From NCBI GenBank assembly GCA_964427965.1, contig CAYRWK010000004.1, positions 1 to 26,405 of the forward strand: DNA of 26,405 nucleotides. The letters are read 5' to 3'. Below the pieces are notes generated by a model. It did not search any database, was not told the DNA's origin, and saw only the letters and a list, made by a program, of their open reading frames with translations. Both the position numbers and the translations under genes were made by a program. Origin of the DNA: CAYRWK01 sp964427965 (lineage in GTDB: Bacteria > Patescibacteriota > WWE3 > UBA101185 > UBA10185). Positions 7,173 to 15,505 of this stretch are shown here, piece by piece. The number at the start of each line of letters is the position of its first letter. Position 1 is the first letter of the stretch.

Positions 7173-7511
7173 GGGTAAGTTAACATAGTGTTTGATACTT
7201 AACCCCCGGGATACTTTTTGAACACAGATACCATCACAACGCCACTTAGCTTGTAAGTTGCGGGTTTTAAGTAAATATATTTTGATTGCTTTATATAACC
7301 TTATTAGCTTACCGGCACTAAGAGCCTCAAAAGCTTCTCCAAACTTGTTGGAGGTTCTATATTTGACCTCAATAAATACTAACTCACGATCCTTTGAACA
7401 AATTAGATCAATTTCACCCCACCTGCAGTACCAATTTTTAGCAACAATCGTATAACCCCTTGAAATAAAATAGGTCGCCGCTAAAGCTTCGGCGTATTTT
7501 CCTTTTGGAAT
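7155..7511 (-). CDS. YraN/UPF0102-family nuclease-like protein with no canonical start codon
   Basis: A continuous 118-codon frame matches the YraN/UPF0102 family (PD-(D/E)xK nuclease fold). It has the N-terminal GKYAEALAATYF stretch, the core GEIDLICSKDRELVFIEVKYR with the catalytic Asp and ExK residues, the conserved TSNKFGEAFEAL region and a WRCDGICV strand. It ends 17 nt before the response regulator. The frame contains no ATG or GTG, and its only TTG is four codons before the end. It is open upstream only to a TAG at 7527-7529. Three codons before that TAG is an in-frame ATG (7536-7538, reading M-V-F-stop). The coordinates given start at an ATT codon that precedes PKGKYAE. Possibilities are a rare AUU start, a recent nonsense mutation, or a small indel or sequencing error. 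The intact remainder argues for recent loss or an unusual start rather than old decay. Confidence 0.75.
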   Translation of the reverse strand: MPKGKYAEALAATYFISRGYTIVAKNWYCRWGEIDLICSKDRELVFIEVKYRTSNKFGEAFEALSAGKLIRLYKAIKIYLLKTRNLQAKWRCDGICVQKVSRGLSIKHYVNLPLHPHF

Positions 7512-7603
7512 ATTTTGTGAGGCACACTAAAACACCATAACAAATATTATTAGTAACAAAAAGATAGAATTATCTACCCACAGTAGAGATTTTAGGGGTT
7601 TAG

Positions 7604-9376
7604 CTAGTTGATATCAGGCGGAATTCCATAGTACTTTATAAGTTCATCAGCTATACCCATCCATAAAGGAACGGCCGTCTCTGCCGCATAAGAACTTGAC
7701 TCCGGCCTATCCAAACGCACAATCATTGAAAACTTTTTAGACGCGGGCAAAAAACCCACAAACGAGGCGTTAGTCTTTGTAGCATCGTATACGCCATTTA
7801 TTGGAATTTGAGCGGTACCTGTTTTTCCGGCTATAGTATAATTTTTAAGGTTAAAGTACTTTGACTCTCCCCCGCTTACCGCCTGAGACAGCAAATCAAT
7901 CATAGTGTCGGAAGATTCTTTTGAAATTGCTTTTCTTACAGCTTTATCGGGAATTTTAATGACTTTGTTTTGCTCAATAATTTGAGCTACAATTTTTGGC
8001 TGCATTAACACTCCTCCGTTGGCAATAGCGTTAAAAGCACAAAGTACCTGCAAGGGAGTTGCGGATATACCTTGACCAAATGAAATATTGGCCAAATCAA
8101 TATCTGTCCATGTTTTGTAATCCCTAATAATACCGGTATCCTCACCTTCCAAATCTATGCCTTCTTTAGAGCCCAACCCAAAATTATATAAATATTTTGA
8201 AAGGTCTTTTGATCCCACTTGATGCCCAACCCAAGCCGCACCAATATTATTTGATTTTTGTAGTAGTTGGATAATGGTTTGAGTTCCATAATGCTTACCA
8301 TCCCAGTTATTAATAAAATGACCGGAGTAATTTACAGGACCATTATCTTCAAAGGTCGTTGTGGGTGTAACTCTTTTTAGATCAATAGCCGCAGAGACAG
8401 TAACCCCTTTTAAAACGGACCCGGGTTCGTATGTTTCTGAAATAGCTAGGTTCTTACGCTCAACAGAGAGTCTATTTTTAGATTCAGTAGTTTGTCTAGC
8501 TTCATCCAAAAAATTGGCCGGATCAAAATTAGGAAAGTTAGCCATTGCAATAACCTCCCCGGTCTGCGGATCCATTACTATAACGCTACCCGATACCGAA
8601 TCGTATTTTTTGACTCCCTCCTCCAACTTTTTTTCTACCAAATATTGAACCGATCTGTCTATTGTGGTCACAATAGTTCTACCGTTTATTGGGTCAACCT
8701 TGGTGTAACCTCCAACTAAAATGGGAGCACCAAAGGCATCTTTTTCCTCAATAATTCTTCCAGGTTTACCCCGCAAGTCCCCATCAAATTGACCCTCGAT
8801 GCCATAATATCCCTGCTTGTCACCTTTTTCGTTACTACCCACAAAGCCAAGCACATGTGCAGCCAAAGAACCTTCCGGGTAGTACCTTACAGGTTCTTCC
8901 TCAAAACCCATGCCTTCGAGGCCAATGTTTTCTAACGCAATCTTGTCGGGAGGGGTTATATTATGTTCAAGAATCGCCCAGATCAAGTTTGAGTCAAAGA
9001 TTTCAGTAATACGCCCGCTATAAAACGTTTCCAATTCAGACTCCTCCTCACTCTTTTTTGCTAAAAGTTCAGCTAGTTTTTTGGATAATAATTGTGAAAA
9101 TTTAGTTTTATCGATCACTTTTTGAGGTTCTAAAAATAGTAGGTAATGAGATTGCGTTGTTGCAAGAATAAAGCCATCCTTGCTTAAGATATCACCTCTT
9201 TTTGCAGGGAGGTTACGTAAATTCCAGTACTGATCCTGAGCCATTTTTTTGTACTCTTCGTGGCCTAAAACCTGAATAGAAAAAAGTCTTATTACCAAAA
9301 CAGCACAAATACACAGAAAAAAGCCCAACAAAATGTTGATACGGAGATTTTCAATTACTCGAATAGTTTTGCGCAT
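7604..9376 (-). CDS. ftsI: Class B penicillin-binding protein, septal transpeptidase (FtsI/PBP3-like)
   Basis: Cross-links peptidoglycan at the division septum. Residues 13-36 form the single membrane anchor, followed by the pedestal/dimerisation domain (RGDILSKDGFILATT near 60) and the transpeptidase domain from about 260. Catalytic motifs are SxxK as S320-V-L-K323 (YEPGSVLKG), SxN as S375-N-N377, and KTG at 518-520 (AGKTGTAQ). The usual STFK is SVLK here, a change that keeps the nucleophile and the Lys. There is no PASTA domain. It follows the ftsL-like gene by 12 nt in the order mraZ-rsmH-ftsL-ftsI, which supports the septal assignment over the elongation enzyme PBP2. Length (590) is normal. 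No clear Shine-Dalgarno precedes the ATG. Confidence 0.93.
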   Translation of the reverse strand: MRKTIRVIENLRINILLGFFLCICAVLVIRLFSIQVLGHEEYKKMAQDQYWNLRNLPAKRGDILSKDGFILATTQSHYLLFLEPQKVIDKTKFSQLLSKKLAELLAKKSEEESELETFYSGRITEIFDSNLIWAILEHNITPPDKIALENIGLEGMGFEEEPVRYYPEGSLAAHVLGFVGSNEKGDKQGYYGIEGQFDGDLRGKPGRIIEEKDAFGAPILVGGYTKVDPINGRTIVTTIDRSVQYLVEKKLEEGVKKYDSVSGSVIVMDPQTGEVIAMANFPNFDPANFLDEARQTTESKNRLSVERKNLAISETYEPGSVLKGVTVSAAIDLKRVTPTTTFEDNGPVNYSGHFINNWDGKHYGTQTIIQLLQKSNNIGAAWVGHQVGSKDLSKYLYNFGLGSKEGIDLEGEDTGIIRDYKTWTDIDLANISFGQGISATPLQVLCAFNAIANGGVLMQPKIVAQIIEQNKVIKIPDKAVRKAISKESSDTMIDLLSQAVSGGESKYFNLKNYTIAGKTGTAQIPINGVYDATKTNASFVGFLPASKKFSMIVRLDRPESSSYAAETAVPLWMGIADELIKYYGIPPDIN

Positions 9377-9388
9377 TAGTTACAAAAG

Positions 9389-9703
9389 CTAATATGCTGC
9401 TGCGGTTGAAGGGTTTTTGATAGCAATAATTCCATCTATCATTTTCACAAAACCTAACTTTTTTGCCTTAGTTTCTATCCCCGAAAGAGAGGATAAAGAG
9501 GAGTCCTCGAACTCTAAAACAGCGATTTGCTTTTCTAAATCTTGTTTTTTGGCAGATAGTTCGTTTAACTCGTTACTTTTTAGGGCAAGGTTATTTGTTA
9601 TTAATACTTGGCATAAAAGGCTAACAAACATGGCTACTAAGCTTACAACAAATATTGTTTTTATTATGTTTAGTTTTTTAAGATTTGCTAATGTTGTAAT
9701 CAT
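9389..9703 (-). CDS. ftsL: FtsL-like cell-division protein
   Basis: A 104-residue bitopic protein with a short cytoplasmic N-terminus, one membrane helix (about 14-35) and a coiled-coil outer segment (about 38-72, rich in Leu, Lys and Glu, e.g. NELNELSAKKQDLEKQIAVL). It ends with a small region, KAKKLGFVKMIDGIIAI, typical of FtsL/DivIC-type proteins. The sequence is poorly conserved across bacteria, so the call rests mainly on topology and on its place between rsmH and ftsI, where FtsL is normally encoded. It would bridge FtsI to the rest of the divisome. It starts 4 nt after the rsmH stop. Confidence 0.82.
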   Translation of the reverse strand: MITTLANLKKLNIIKTIFVVSLVAMFVSLLCQVLITNNLALKSNELNELSAKKQDLEKQIAVLEFEDSSLSSLSGIETKAKKLGFVKMIDGIIAIKNPSTAAAY

Positions 9704-9707
9704 TTAA

Positions 9708-10592
9708 TCATTCTTTCTCAAACACTCGCAGTTTTGCGCTTCTGCTTCTGGCATTTGCCAATACTTCTTCTTCGGACGGAACTAAAGGTTTTTCCGTTAC
9801 TACCTTTAGACAGGCCCGCACGCCACGGCCAAATTGTTTAACCGTTTTGTCTTCAAGCGAATGAAAGCTAATTACAGTCATTCGCCCGCCAGGCAGTAAG
9901 AGGCGTGCGGCCCGAGGCAGTGAGTTTTTCAAATTGTCGATTTCACCGTTTACTGCAATCCTTAAAGCCTGAAAGACTCTAGTTGCCGGATGAATTCGAC
10001 CATGTTCGTAGCCTGGAGGAGCTACACTAGCTAAAAGATCTGAAAGATCTTTCGTAGTGTTAAACTTCTTCAAACTGCGAGCTTCAACTATGGCTTTGGC
10101 AAATCTATTGGCCATACGTTCGTCGCTGTATTCAAAAAATAAATGTGCAAGGTCCTTTGCCGGTAGTGCGTTTACTAAATCTGCGGCTGTGACTCCAAGT
10201 GTTTTGTCTAAACGCATATCGAGAGGTTGATCTTCTAAAAAAGATAAACCTAGTTCTTCCCGTGTAAGTTGGTAAGAGCTGTAACCTAAGTCAAATAAAA
10301 TCCCATTAACCTGCTCAAACCCGTTTTCAGATGCTATTTTTTCAATGTTCGCAAAGTTGCCGTGTGCTAAGGTGAAGTTTTTAGCTAAACCTTCGGTTTG
10401 AATTCTTCCCAATGCTCTTTTTCCTGCGGTTTCGTCTATATCAATTCCCAGTACATGTCCGCCTAGTTTTAAAATTTCAAGAGTGTGTCCACCATCTCCA
10501 AGTGTGCAGTCGATGTATTTACCGTCTGCTTTTATCTGCAAAGCTTCTAAAACTTCTTTTAATAAAACCGGCGTATGGTAGTTTTGTTGCAT
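9708..10592 (-). CDS. rsmH: 16S rRNA (cytosine-1402-N4)-methyltransferase RsmH
   Basis: Uses S-adenosylmethionine to methylate N4 of C1402 in 16S rRNA. At 294 residues it is close to the usual ~310. Family motifs are clear: YHTPVLLKEVLEAL at the N-terminus, the SAM-binding DCTLGDGGHTLEIL and GIDIDETA, GILFDLGYSS, PLDMRLD, HPATRVFQALRIAVN and the C-terminal ISFHSLEDKTVK. It sits 3 nt after mraZ. A GGAG site 6 nt before its ATG overlaps the end of mraZ, so the two are probably translated from one mRNA. Confidence 0.97.
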   Translation of the reverse strand: MQQNYHTPVLLKEVLEALQIKADGKYIDCTLGDGGHTLEILKLGGHVLGIDIDETAGKRALGRIQTEGLAKNFTLAHGNFANIEKIASENGFEQVNGILFDLGYSSYQLTREELGLSFLEDQPLDMRLDKTLGVTAADLVNALPAKDLAHLFFEYSDERMANRFAKAIVEARSLKKFNTTKDLSDLLASVAPPGYEHGRIHPATRVFQALRIAVNGEIDNLKNSLPRAARLLLPGGRMTVISFHSLEDKTVKQFGRGVRACLKVVTEKPLVPSEEEVLANARSRSAKLRVFEKE

Positions 10593-10595
10593 ACC

Positions 10596-11000
10596 CTACT
10601 CCGCAAGTTCGGCAGAAATTTTTTGTAAATGTGCAACCCAAGTTTCAAAATCCCAGATTTCTATGTGATCTCCTGCGCCTATTACTGCAGTTTTTTTATC
10701 TATTTGGGCGTAATCTTTTAAATTACTTGGTAATACTAAACGACCCTGACCATCAACTGCGGTTTCTGCGGCTCCGGCGTATAGGTAACGCTTAAGTTCC
10801 CTAGTTTTCATGTCTGTTATTGGGTTTTCAATTTGCTTTCCTGCTTCAGCTACCCAGTCTTCTTTGTCGTATAAGAAGATACATTTCTCGAATCCACGGG
10901 ATAAAATTACCTCATCCCCATGAATTTGATCTCGAAGTTTCTTGGGCAGGGCAATGCGAGAACCTTCGGTTATATTTGGTTGATATTCCCCAAGAAACAT
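10596..11000 (-). CDS. mraZ: Transcriptional regulator MraZ
   Basis: A DNA-binding regulator, usually a repressor, of the division and cell-wall cluster. Two SpoVT/AbrB-type swapped-hairpin repeats are visible: GEYQPNITEGSRIALPKKLR near the start and AVDGQGRLVLPSNLKDYA in the second half. I chose the ATG at 11000, which gives MFLGEYQ, the normal family start, and 134 residues. In-frame ATGs at 11006 and 11036 exist. The latter overlaps the predicted operator and makes an odd hydrophilic extension. No strong Shine-Dalgarno precedes 11000. It is the first gene of the long minus-strand run and very likely controls its own promoter. Confidence 0.93.
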   Translation of the reverse strand: MFLGEYQPNITEGSRIALPKKLRDQIHGDEVILSRGFEKCIFLYDKEDWVAEAGKQIENPITDMKTRELKRYLYAGAAETAVDGQGRLVLPSNLKDYAQIDKKTAVIGAGDHIEIWDFETWVAHLQKISAELAE

Positions 11001-11030
11001 TCTCATAAGTAGCAAATTCTCGTCGGGTTT

Positions 11031-11066
11031 CACCATGTTTCACCAGACTATATCCATAATCCACCA
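11031..11066 (-). promoter_or_regulatory. Probable MraZ operator: four TGG-type boxes
   Basis: On the minus strand, TGGTG (11062-11066), TGGAT (11052-11056), TGGTG (11041-11045) and TGGTG (11031-11035) follow each other at 10, 11 and 10 bp. The last two are part of a perfect tandem TGGTGAAAC repeat. Known MraZ operators are short G-rich direct repeats with about one helical turn between them. The first box touches the -10 element and the second overlaps it, so binding would block transcription. Confidence 0.65.
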
Positions 11067-11084
11067 TTTGAAATCCAGTGTCAA
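11056..11084 (-). promoter_or_regulatory. Promoter of the mraZ operon
   Basis: A perfect TTGACA (11079-11084), a 17-nt spacer and GATTAT (11056-11061, 4/6). It predicts transcription starting near 11050, with a leader of about 50 nt containing two of the MraZ-type boxes. Confidence 0.7.
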
Positions 11085-11115
11085 TACAAATAGAACCCGA
11101 AAGTGTCGTCAGCTC

Positions 11116-11143
11116 TTGTAAAAAGACCATTTATTACTATAAT
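11116..11143 (+). promoter_or_regulatory. Promoter of the small membrane protein; predicts a leaderless mRNA
   Basis: TTGTAA (11116-11121), a 16-nt spacer and a perfect TATAAT (11138-11143). Only six nt (TAGAAT) lie between the -10 box and ATG 11150, placing the transcription start at the start codon. Confidence 0.7.
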
Positions 11144-11149
11144 TAGAAT

Positions 11150-11476
11150 ATGAATTTAACTGTTTACTGGTATCCAATTATTGGCCTTATAGTAAGCTAC
11201 TTTAGAAGAAAAGGCGCTACGTCCGAGGAAACTGCGATTACAATGACTGATTTAGACTGGATGGAGATGGGATTTCTCTCTAGTCCGCCAAAAACGGCGT
11301 TCTTATGGGATTTCAAAAAGTTTTTGCGACAAACTAAGGACGGCAGATATTGGTTAGACACACAAAAGGCTCAGGAATACAGACAAAATCAAACTAATAT
11401 GATTACCGTCATGCTTATAGCTACTGTGATTTTTATCGTGGTCGGTTTTATAGTATCGGCACTTTCGGCCCTTTAA
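11150..11476 (+). CDS. Small membrane protein of unknown function (108 aa)
   Basis: I do not recognise a family. A weakly hydrophobic N-terminal stretch (about 4-18) is followed by a soluble, charged middle. Its MGFLSSPPKTAFLWDFKKFL and DGRYWLDTQKAQEY stretches resemble a small peptide- or lipid-binding surface more than a catalytic domain. A strong C-terminal transmembrane helix (about 84-106, MITVMLIATVIFIVVGFIV) follows. With so few residues after this helix it could be tail-anchored. It is divergent from mraZ across about 150 bp, and its promoter (-10 TATAAT six nt before the ATG) predicts a leaderless transcript. It converges on glyS with a 26-nt gap and no visible terminator. The good promoter and membrane helix support a real gene. 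Confidence 0.75.
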   Translation: MNLTVYWYPIIGLIVSYFRRKGATSEETAITMTDLDWMEMGFLSSPPKTAFLWDFKKFLRQTKDGRYWLDTQKAQEYRQNQTNMITVMLIATVIFIVVGFIVSALSAL

Positions 11477-11502
11477 GAACCTAAACAAAAGTTGAGTGGA
11501 TA

Positions 11503-12864
11503 TTACACCTTATCGAGTATTTCAGAAACCTTAACCCTCTCCTGCTTAGTCGTATCTCTATCTCTTATAGTAACCGTATCATCTTCAAGAGTCTGATAAT
11601 CGACCGTTATACAAGAAGGGGTTCCAATCTCGTCCTGACTTAAATATCTCTTTCCAATATTACCCCTATCATCCCAAGCAACAGAAACGCCTTTGAATCG
11701 CAAATCTTCATAAATACAACGTGCCTTCTCCACAAGCTCGGGTTTATTTTTAACAAGTGGGAAAACCGCAACTTTGTACGGAGCCACCCTTTTATCAAGC
11801 CTTAAAACCACACGTTCCCCATCTTCGTAATAAGCATTAGACAACAAAACCAACATCAACCTGTTAAGCCCAATAGAATACTCAACAACATTTGGAACAT
11901 AGCTTTCACCTGTTTCCTCATCTTTGTAGGTAAAATCATTACCCGAAAACTCACCATGGCGTTTTAAATCCCAATCTCCCCTGTAGTGTAAACCCTGAAA
12001 CTCCTTCCAACCAAACTCAAAATTATATTCAAGATCAGTAGCTATTTTATTATAGTGAGCTCGTTCCTTAAAATCCTGTTCTCTAAATCTTAGCTTATCC
12101 TCGGAAATCCCAAGATTTTTTAACCACTCAAAACTTTGCTTTTTTAATAATTCAAAGTGTTTAGGAGCTTCGGTTGGATTTATAAAAATTTCAAGCTCCA
12201 TTTGTTCAAACTCTCTTGTTCTAAAAAAGAACGGCCCGACTTTAATTTCATTTCTAAAAGCTTTACCAATTTGAGCAACAGCAAAAGGCAACTTTAATCT
12301 CATGGAATCTTTGATCAACTGATAATTATAAAAAATAGGCTGACAAGTTTCCCCCCTTAAGTATGCTTTAGATTTTTCATTTTCCAATGTCCCAACTTCA
12401 ACTTCAACCAAATTATTAAACTTTTTAGCTTTTGATAATTTATTGCCGTCGGGACTTAAAATATGATTTTCCTCAATCAACTTATCAAACTCTTCTACAC
12501 TTGACCCATCAGAATTAATATTCAAAGCCGCATCAACCAGGTGATCGGCACGGTATCGTTTGTGGGTGACCAAATCTTCAACCATCGCATCAGCAAAACT
12601 TGCCACATGCCCGCTTGCTTCCCACACCCTTGGATGGGAAATAATTGCACTATCAAGCCCTACGGTATCGGGTCGTCTTGTAACAAACTCGTCCCACCAC
12701 AAATTACGTAAATTCCTTAAAACTTCCGCTCCTAAAGGACCAAAATCATAAGAAGCTTCCCAACCTCCATATATTTCAGAGGACTGAAAAACAAACCCCC
12801 TTCTTTTACAAAGGGACATTAGTTTTTGTTGTATTGTTTGTGAATCTTTATTTTCTGGAATCAT
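11503..12864 (-). CDS. glyS: Glycyl-tRNA synthetase, alpha2 type
   Basis: Charges tRNA-Gly with glycine. This is the single-chain homodimeric class II enzyme, not the alpha2beta2 form. Its features are LMSLCKRRGFVFQSSEIYGG at the N-terminus, YDFGPLG, the motif 2 region FRNEIKVGPFFFRTREFEQMELEIF with the FEQMELE specificity stretch, and the motif 3 region VVEYSIGLNRLMLVLL. A C-terminal anticodon-binding domain starts near KVAVFPLV. At 453 residues it is near the usual ~460. It is on the same strand as recO, 34 nt downstream. A TATACT box 9 nt before its ATG suggests its own, almost leaderless, transcript. Unlike aspS, it has no T-box leader. Confidence 0.95.
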   Translation of the reverse strand: MIPENKDSQTIQQKLMSLCKRRGFVFQSSEIYGGWEASYDFGPLGAEVLRNLRNLWWDEFVTRRPDTVGLDSAIISHPRVWEASGHVASFADAMVEDLVTHKRYRADHLVDAALNINSDGSSVEEFDKLIEENHILSPDGNKLSKAKKFNNLVEVEVGTLENEKSKAYLRGETCQPIFYNYQLIKDSMRLKLPFAVAQIGKAFRNEIKVGPFFFRTREFEQMELEIFINPTEAPKHFELLKKQSFEWLKNLGISEDKLRFREQDFKERAHYNKIATDLEYNFEFGWKEFQGLHYRGDWDLKRHGEFSGNDFTYKDEETGESYVPNVVEYSIGLNRLMLVLLSNAYYEDGERVVLRLDKRVAPYKVAVFPLVKNKPELVEKARCIYEDLRFKGVSVAWDDRGNIGKRYLSQDEIGTPSCITVDYQTLEDDTVTIRDRDTTKQERVKVSEILDKV

Positions 12865-12873
12865 AGCAAAGCA

Positions 12874-12879
12874 AGTATA
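12874..12879 (-). promoter_or_regulatory. Candidate -10 box of glyS
   Basis: TATACT ends 9 nt before the glyS ATG, predicting a leader of only a few nt. The -35 region (TTAGTT at 17-nt spacing) is a poor match, so this is less certain than the promoters at 7144 and 11138. Confidence 0.4.
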
Positions 12880-12898
12880 CTACACATGAGTACCACAA

Positions 12899-13453
12899 CT
12901 AAATACTTAAACTCTTGAAGTCGGTATCCAAAGACTCTCTCACATGTTTTTTGATCTTGGCATTAAGCTCTGCACGTCCAAAACTACGAAGTTTTTCCAA
13001 ACTAATCTCATACCCCAAATTTTTCATCAGCAAAACTTCAAACTTATTTACAAAAAAAGAAATGTTAGCACCATCCTCGTTAAGTTTTCCTAACATGTCT
13101 CTAAGTAGGTCAAAAACCTTATGAGCATCTGCGTCCTCTTCAACCGACTTATTAACAAGTTCAATCATATAATATCCGGCAAGAGATTTTTTAAGGTCCG
13201 CCTTAATGTGTTTGTAGGATTCTGTAAGTTTTACTTCTTGGATAGTTTTGTAACCGCGGGCATCTTCAGATAAGCTGACAGTAATATAGTTAAGGGTATC
13301 TAAATTACCCGATCTGCGAGAAGAGATTTTTCTTACTCCCTTAGCCACTGCGGATATCTTCCCCCTGTCTTTTGACAGGAGGGTGTATATCCGATCAGCA
13401 TCTTGGTAGTTTATTTTTTTGAGTACAATCGCCTCAGTATTAAACCTGGCCAC
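12899..13453 (-). CDS. recO: DNA repair protein RecO, short form
   Basis: A recombination mediator that helps RecR load RecA onto SSB-covered single-stranded DNA. The N-terminal OB fold is clear (TEAIVLKKINYQDADRIYTLLSKDRGKISAVAKGVRKISS), followed by the helical middle with LAGYYMIELVNKS. At 184 residues it is well below the usual ~240 and ends soon after LGYEISLEKL, so the C-terminal zinc-finger part seen in many RecO proteins is missing. The N-terminus and frame look intact, so this is probably a natural short version. GTG start, 3 nt after the DUF4012 gene, so probably translationally coupled to it. Confidence 0.88.
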   Translation of the reverse strand: MARFNTEAIVLKKINYQDADRIYTLLSKDRGKISAVAKGVRKISSRRSGNLDTLNYITVSLSEDARGYKTIQEVKLTESYKHIKADLKKSLAGYYMIELVNKSVEEDADAHKVFDLLRDMLGKLNEDGANISFFVNKFEVLLMKNLGYEISLEKLRSFGRAELNAKIKKHVRESLDTDFKSLSI

Positions 13454-13456
13454 AAG

Positions 13457-15505
13457 TTATAACCTTACTTTGACTTGGGCATCTTTTTCAAGTGTAATCT
13501 TCTCGGTCTTACCATTTACGGTTACTGTATGTATCTCACCGTTCGTACCCGGTTGTTTCTGAATATACAAATTGTATATCCCATTCTTTATAGTATTTTC
13601 CGGAAGATAGTACTTAAAGGTCACTGACTTTGATTCAGTTGGACCAAGCTCAATATATCCGGTAAAGATCGTCTTGTTTCTTTCCTGATCAGTTGTTGTA
13701 CCATCCTCACTTCCTTCTACGCTAATAATCTCCGAATTTAGAGGGGTATACAATCTGATCCACTCTCTAAATCTTTTGATAAAAGGAGCGTACTCATCAC
13801 CGGGCTGTGGATAAGCGTATGTAATTTTTACGGTATCTACATATCTAGTACCTTCTTTAGTTAAGACATGATCTACGGTCTTTGACACAAACCAGTTAGT
13901 CTTATCTCCGCCAAGGTTAGTGGAAACTACATACGAGTAGTCACCTTCAACAGGATCGATAACTCTACCTGCTAAGTTATATTTCTCCAACAAAGCCTGT
14001 GCTTCGGGGTCAAAAGAGTAAGCAAGAATATGTTTCTCACTAATCAACTGAATACCCTTTTCAATAAGTTGAGACCACAAGTACTTATCCGAATCAAATA
14101 GGTTTTGAAGCATTCCTTTCATCAAAACTCCAAGGACACCTTTTCTATTAGCTTGCTCTCTAAGCTCCAAAGATGCGGTCTTTTCCAACTCTAAAACAAC
14201 ATTCTCCGGTGTGTACGTTAACCCGTTTACAGTAACAGGTCCTGTAATCTTTAATAACTCACTTACAACATCGGTATCTATTGTAAGAATCCCATCTACC
14301 GGTTTATATACATCCGGTTTTATAGGCATTGCAAGTTCATAGAAATACATAAACTTGTCTACAGCTGTAGGAAAGTCAGGTGAGATGTTGGTATCTCTAG
14401 CATACAATCTTTCCACTTTTAAATACTTTTGATAAGCGGCAGGCGCTGTCGGGAAGGTAAAATACGCATCAATCGCATCCAGTGTTAAATCAATGCTATA
14501 CATGTCCGCCGATGAAAAGTCGTGATTGACGGGTACTCCATCTTGCAATCTAAAGGTTGCATAATTTGTCCAAAAGCCTCCGGTTGCTCTCATTTCCTTA
14601 TCGTTTTGCATAATTACTAAATATCTTTTTATAGGAGTGTTAACACCCAAAAGTCTGGGAATAATTTCCAAGGCTTTTTTAATGTCAGGTACATACTCAT
14701 CAATACGACCTAAGGTCGCTTGGGCACCTTCAATAGCTGGCCTTACAGGCGTACCCTTAATACTTTCCGGATATCTTGAGGCATCAATTTGCTTTAACTC
14801 CTCTCCGGCTTGATCAAGTTTTGATAAAACCCCATCCATTTCGTTTGCAATTTTTGGCATAAGGCTTACCCAAGTAGCAAAAGCATCAGCAAGACCGGTG
14901 TCGGCGGCATTTGTAGGAATTTGGTCGGACATAGTAGACTCTTCAGCTACCTTTAGTCCTGCGGCATCAGCAAAGGGCAAGATTAGTTTTACAGCTTCTC
15001 TGGATGCTTCAATTCCATAAAGTCCCGCGTTAATAAAATGGTCTGAATCAGCATAATAGTCTTTGGTCATCCCAAAATTCTCTGCCCAACCAAAATTACT
15101 ATTTCTTGCATCTCTTAGATTATTTAAATCTTCTTCTGTTTTGGAAAGTGCCTCTTCCATGGCTACAACATCTCGATTTGTAAGCGCTTCACTTAAGGCC
15201 TGTTTATCGGCTTTAAGGGCATCCATGTTAACCTTCATGGCAATAGCCGGTTTTATTACAAAAAAGAACAATACGGCAAAAACGGCTACACCAAGTCCAA
15301 AGATCACACCTCCGCTGACACCAAGGCCTTTTACAAAGCCACCTTTCTTACCATTGCCGTTCTTAACTTTAAAACTATTTAAATTTCCATTTTTATTAAA
15401 AGTACCATTTGATTTCATAGGTGGATTTATTCCTTCCGTTCCATTAGAACTTCCGTTTGAGGGAAGATTAACTTTTGTACCTGGTTTCCAAAAAGTAGAA
15501 TTCAT
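13457..15505 (-). CDS. DUF4012 membrane-anchored surface protein
   Basis: The DUF4012 family is of unknown function and often encoded with exopolysaccharide genes in Patescibacteria and Actinobacteria. Residues 1-58 are a low-complexity cytoplasmic tail rich in Asn, Gly, Ser and Lys. Residues 61-85 form one membrane helix. The remaining ~595 residues are outside the membrane. A helical segment follows the membrane helix, then the DUF4012 core around YLVIMQNDKEMRATGGFWTN, a family hallmark, and a beta-rich C-terminal part ending near VTVNGKTEKITLEKDAQVKV. It overlaps the sugar transferase stop by 4 nt (ATGA), which ties it to glycan assembly. A GGGAG site lies 9 nt before the ATG. A role in attaching or processing surface polymer is plausible but unproven. 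Confidence 0.88.
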   Translation of the reverse strand: MNSTFWKPGTKVNLPSNGSSNGTEGINPPMKSNGTFNKNGNLNSFKVKNGNGKKGGFVKGLGVSGGVIFGLGVAVFAVLFFFVIKPAIAMKVNMDALKADKQALSEALTNRDVVAMEEALSKTEEDLNNLRDARNSNFGWAENFGMTKDYYADSDHFINAGLYGIEASREAVKLILPFADAAGLKVAEESTMSDQIPTNAADTGLADAFATWVSLMPKIANEMDGVLSKLDQAGEELKQIDASRYPESIKGTPVRPAIEGAQATLGRIDEYVPDIKKALEIIPRLLGVNTPIKRYLVIMQNDKEMRATGGFWTNYATFRLQDGVPVNHDFSSADMYSIDLTLDAIDAYFTFPTAPAAYQKYLKVERLYARDTNISPDFPTAVDKFMYFYELAMPIKPDVYKPVDGILTIDTDVVSELLKITGPVTVNGLTYTPENVVLELEKTASLELREQANRKGVLGVLMKGMLQNLFDSDKYLWSQLIEKGIQLISEKHILAYSFDPEAQALLEKYNLAGRVIDPVEGDYSYVVSTNLGGDKTNWFVSKTVDHVLTKEGTRYVDTVKITYAYPQPGDEYAPFIKRFREWIRLYTPLNSEIISVEGSEDGTTTDQERNKTIFTGYIELGPTESKSVTFKYYLPENTIKNGIYNLYIQKQPGTNGEIHTVTVNGKTEKITLEKDAQVKVRL

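Noticed and set aside
7258..7455. 65-aa plus-strand frame in the gap between ftsI and the response regulator
   Set aside because: The opposite strand encodes the conserved YraN-like protein across this stretch.
7527..7529. UAG read as a sense codon in the YraN-like gene
   Set aside because: UAG clearly ends ftsI, ftsL, mraZ, the flippase and the 83-aa gene in this window.
7559..7582. Possible terminator after ftsI (AGATA/TATCT followed by TTTT)
   Set aside because: Only a five-pair AT-rich stem; too weak to call.
11001..11036. Longer mraZ start at ATG 11036
   Set aside because: It overlaps the last operator box, adds a non-conserved extension, and the family starts at MFLGEY.
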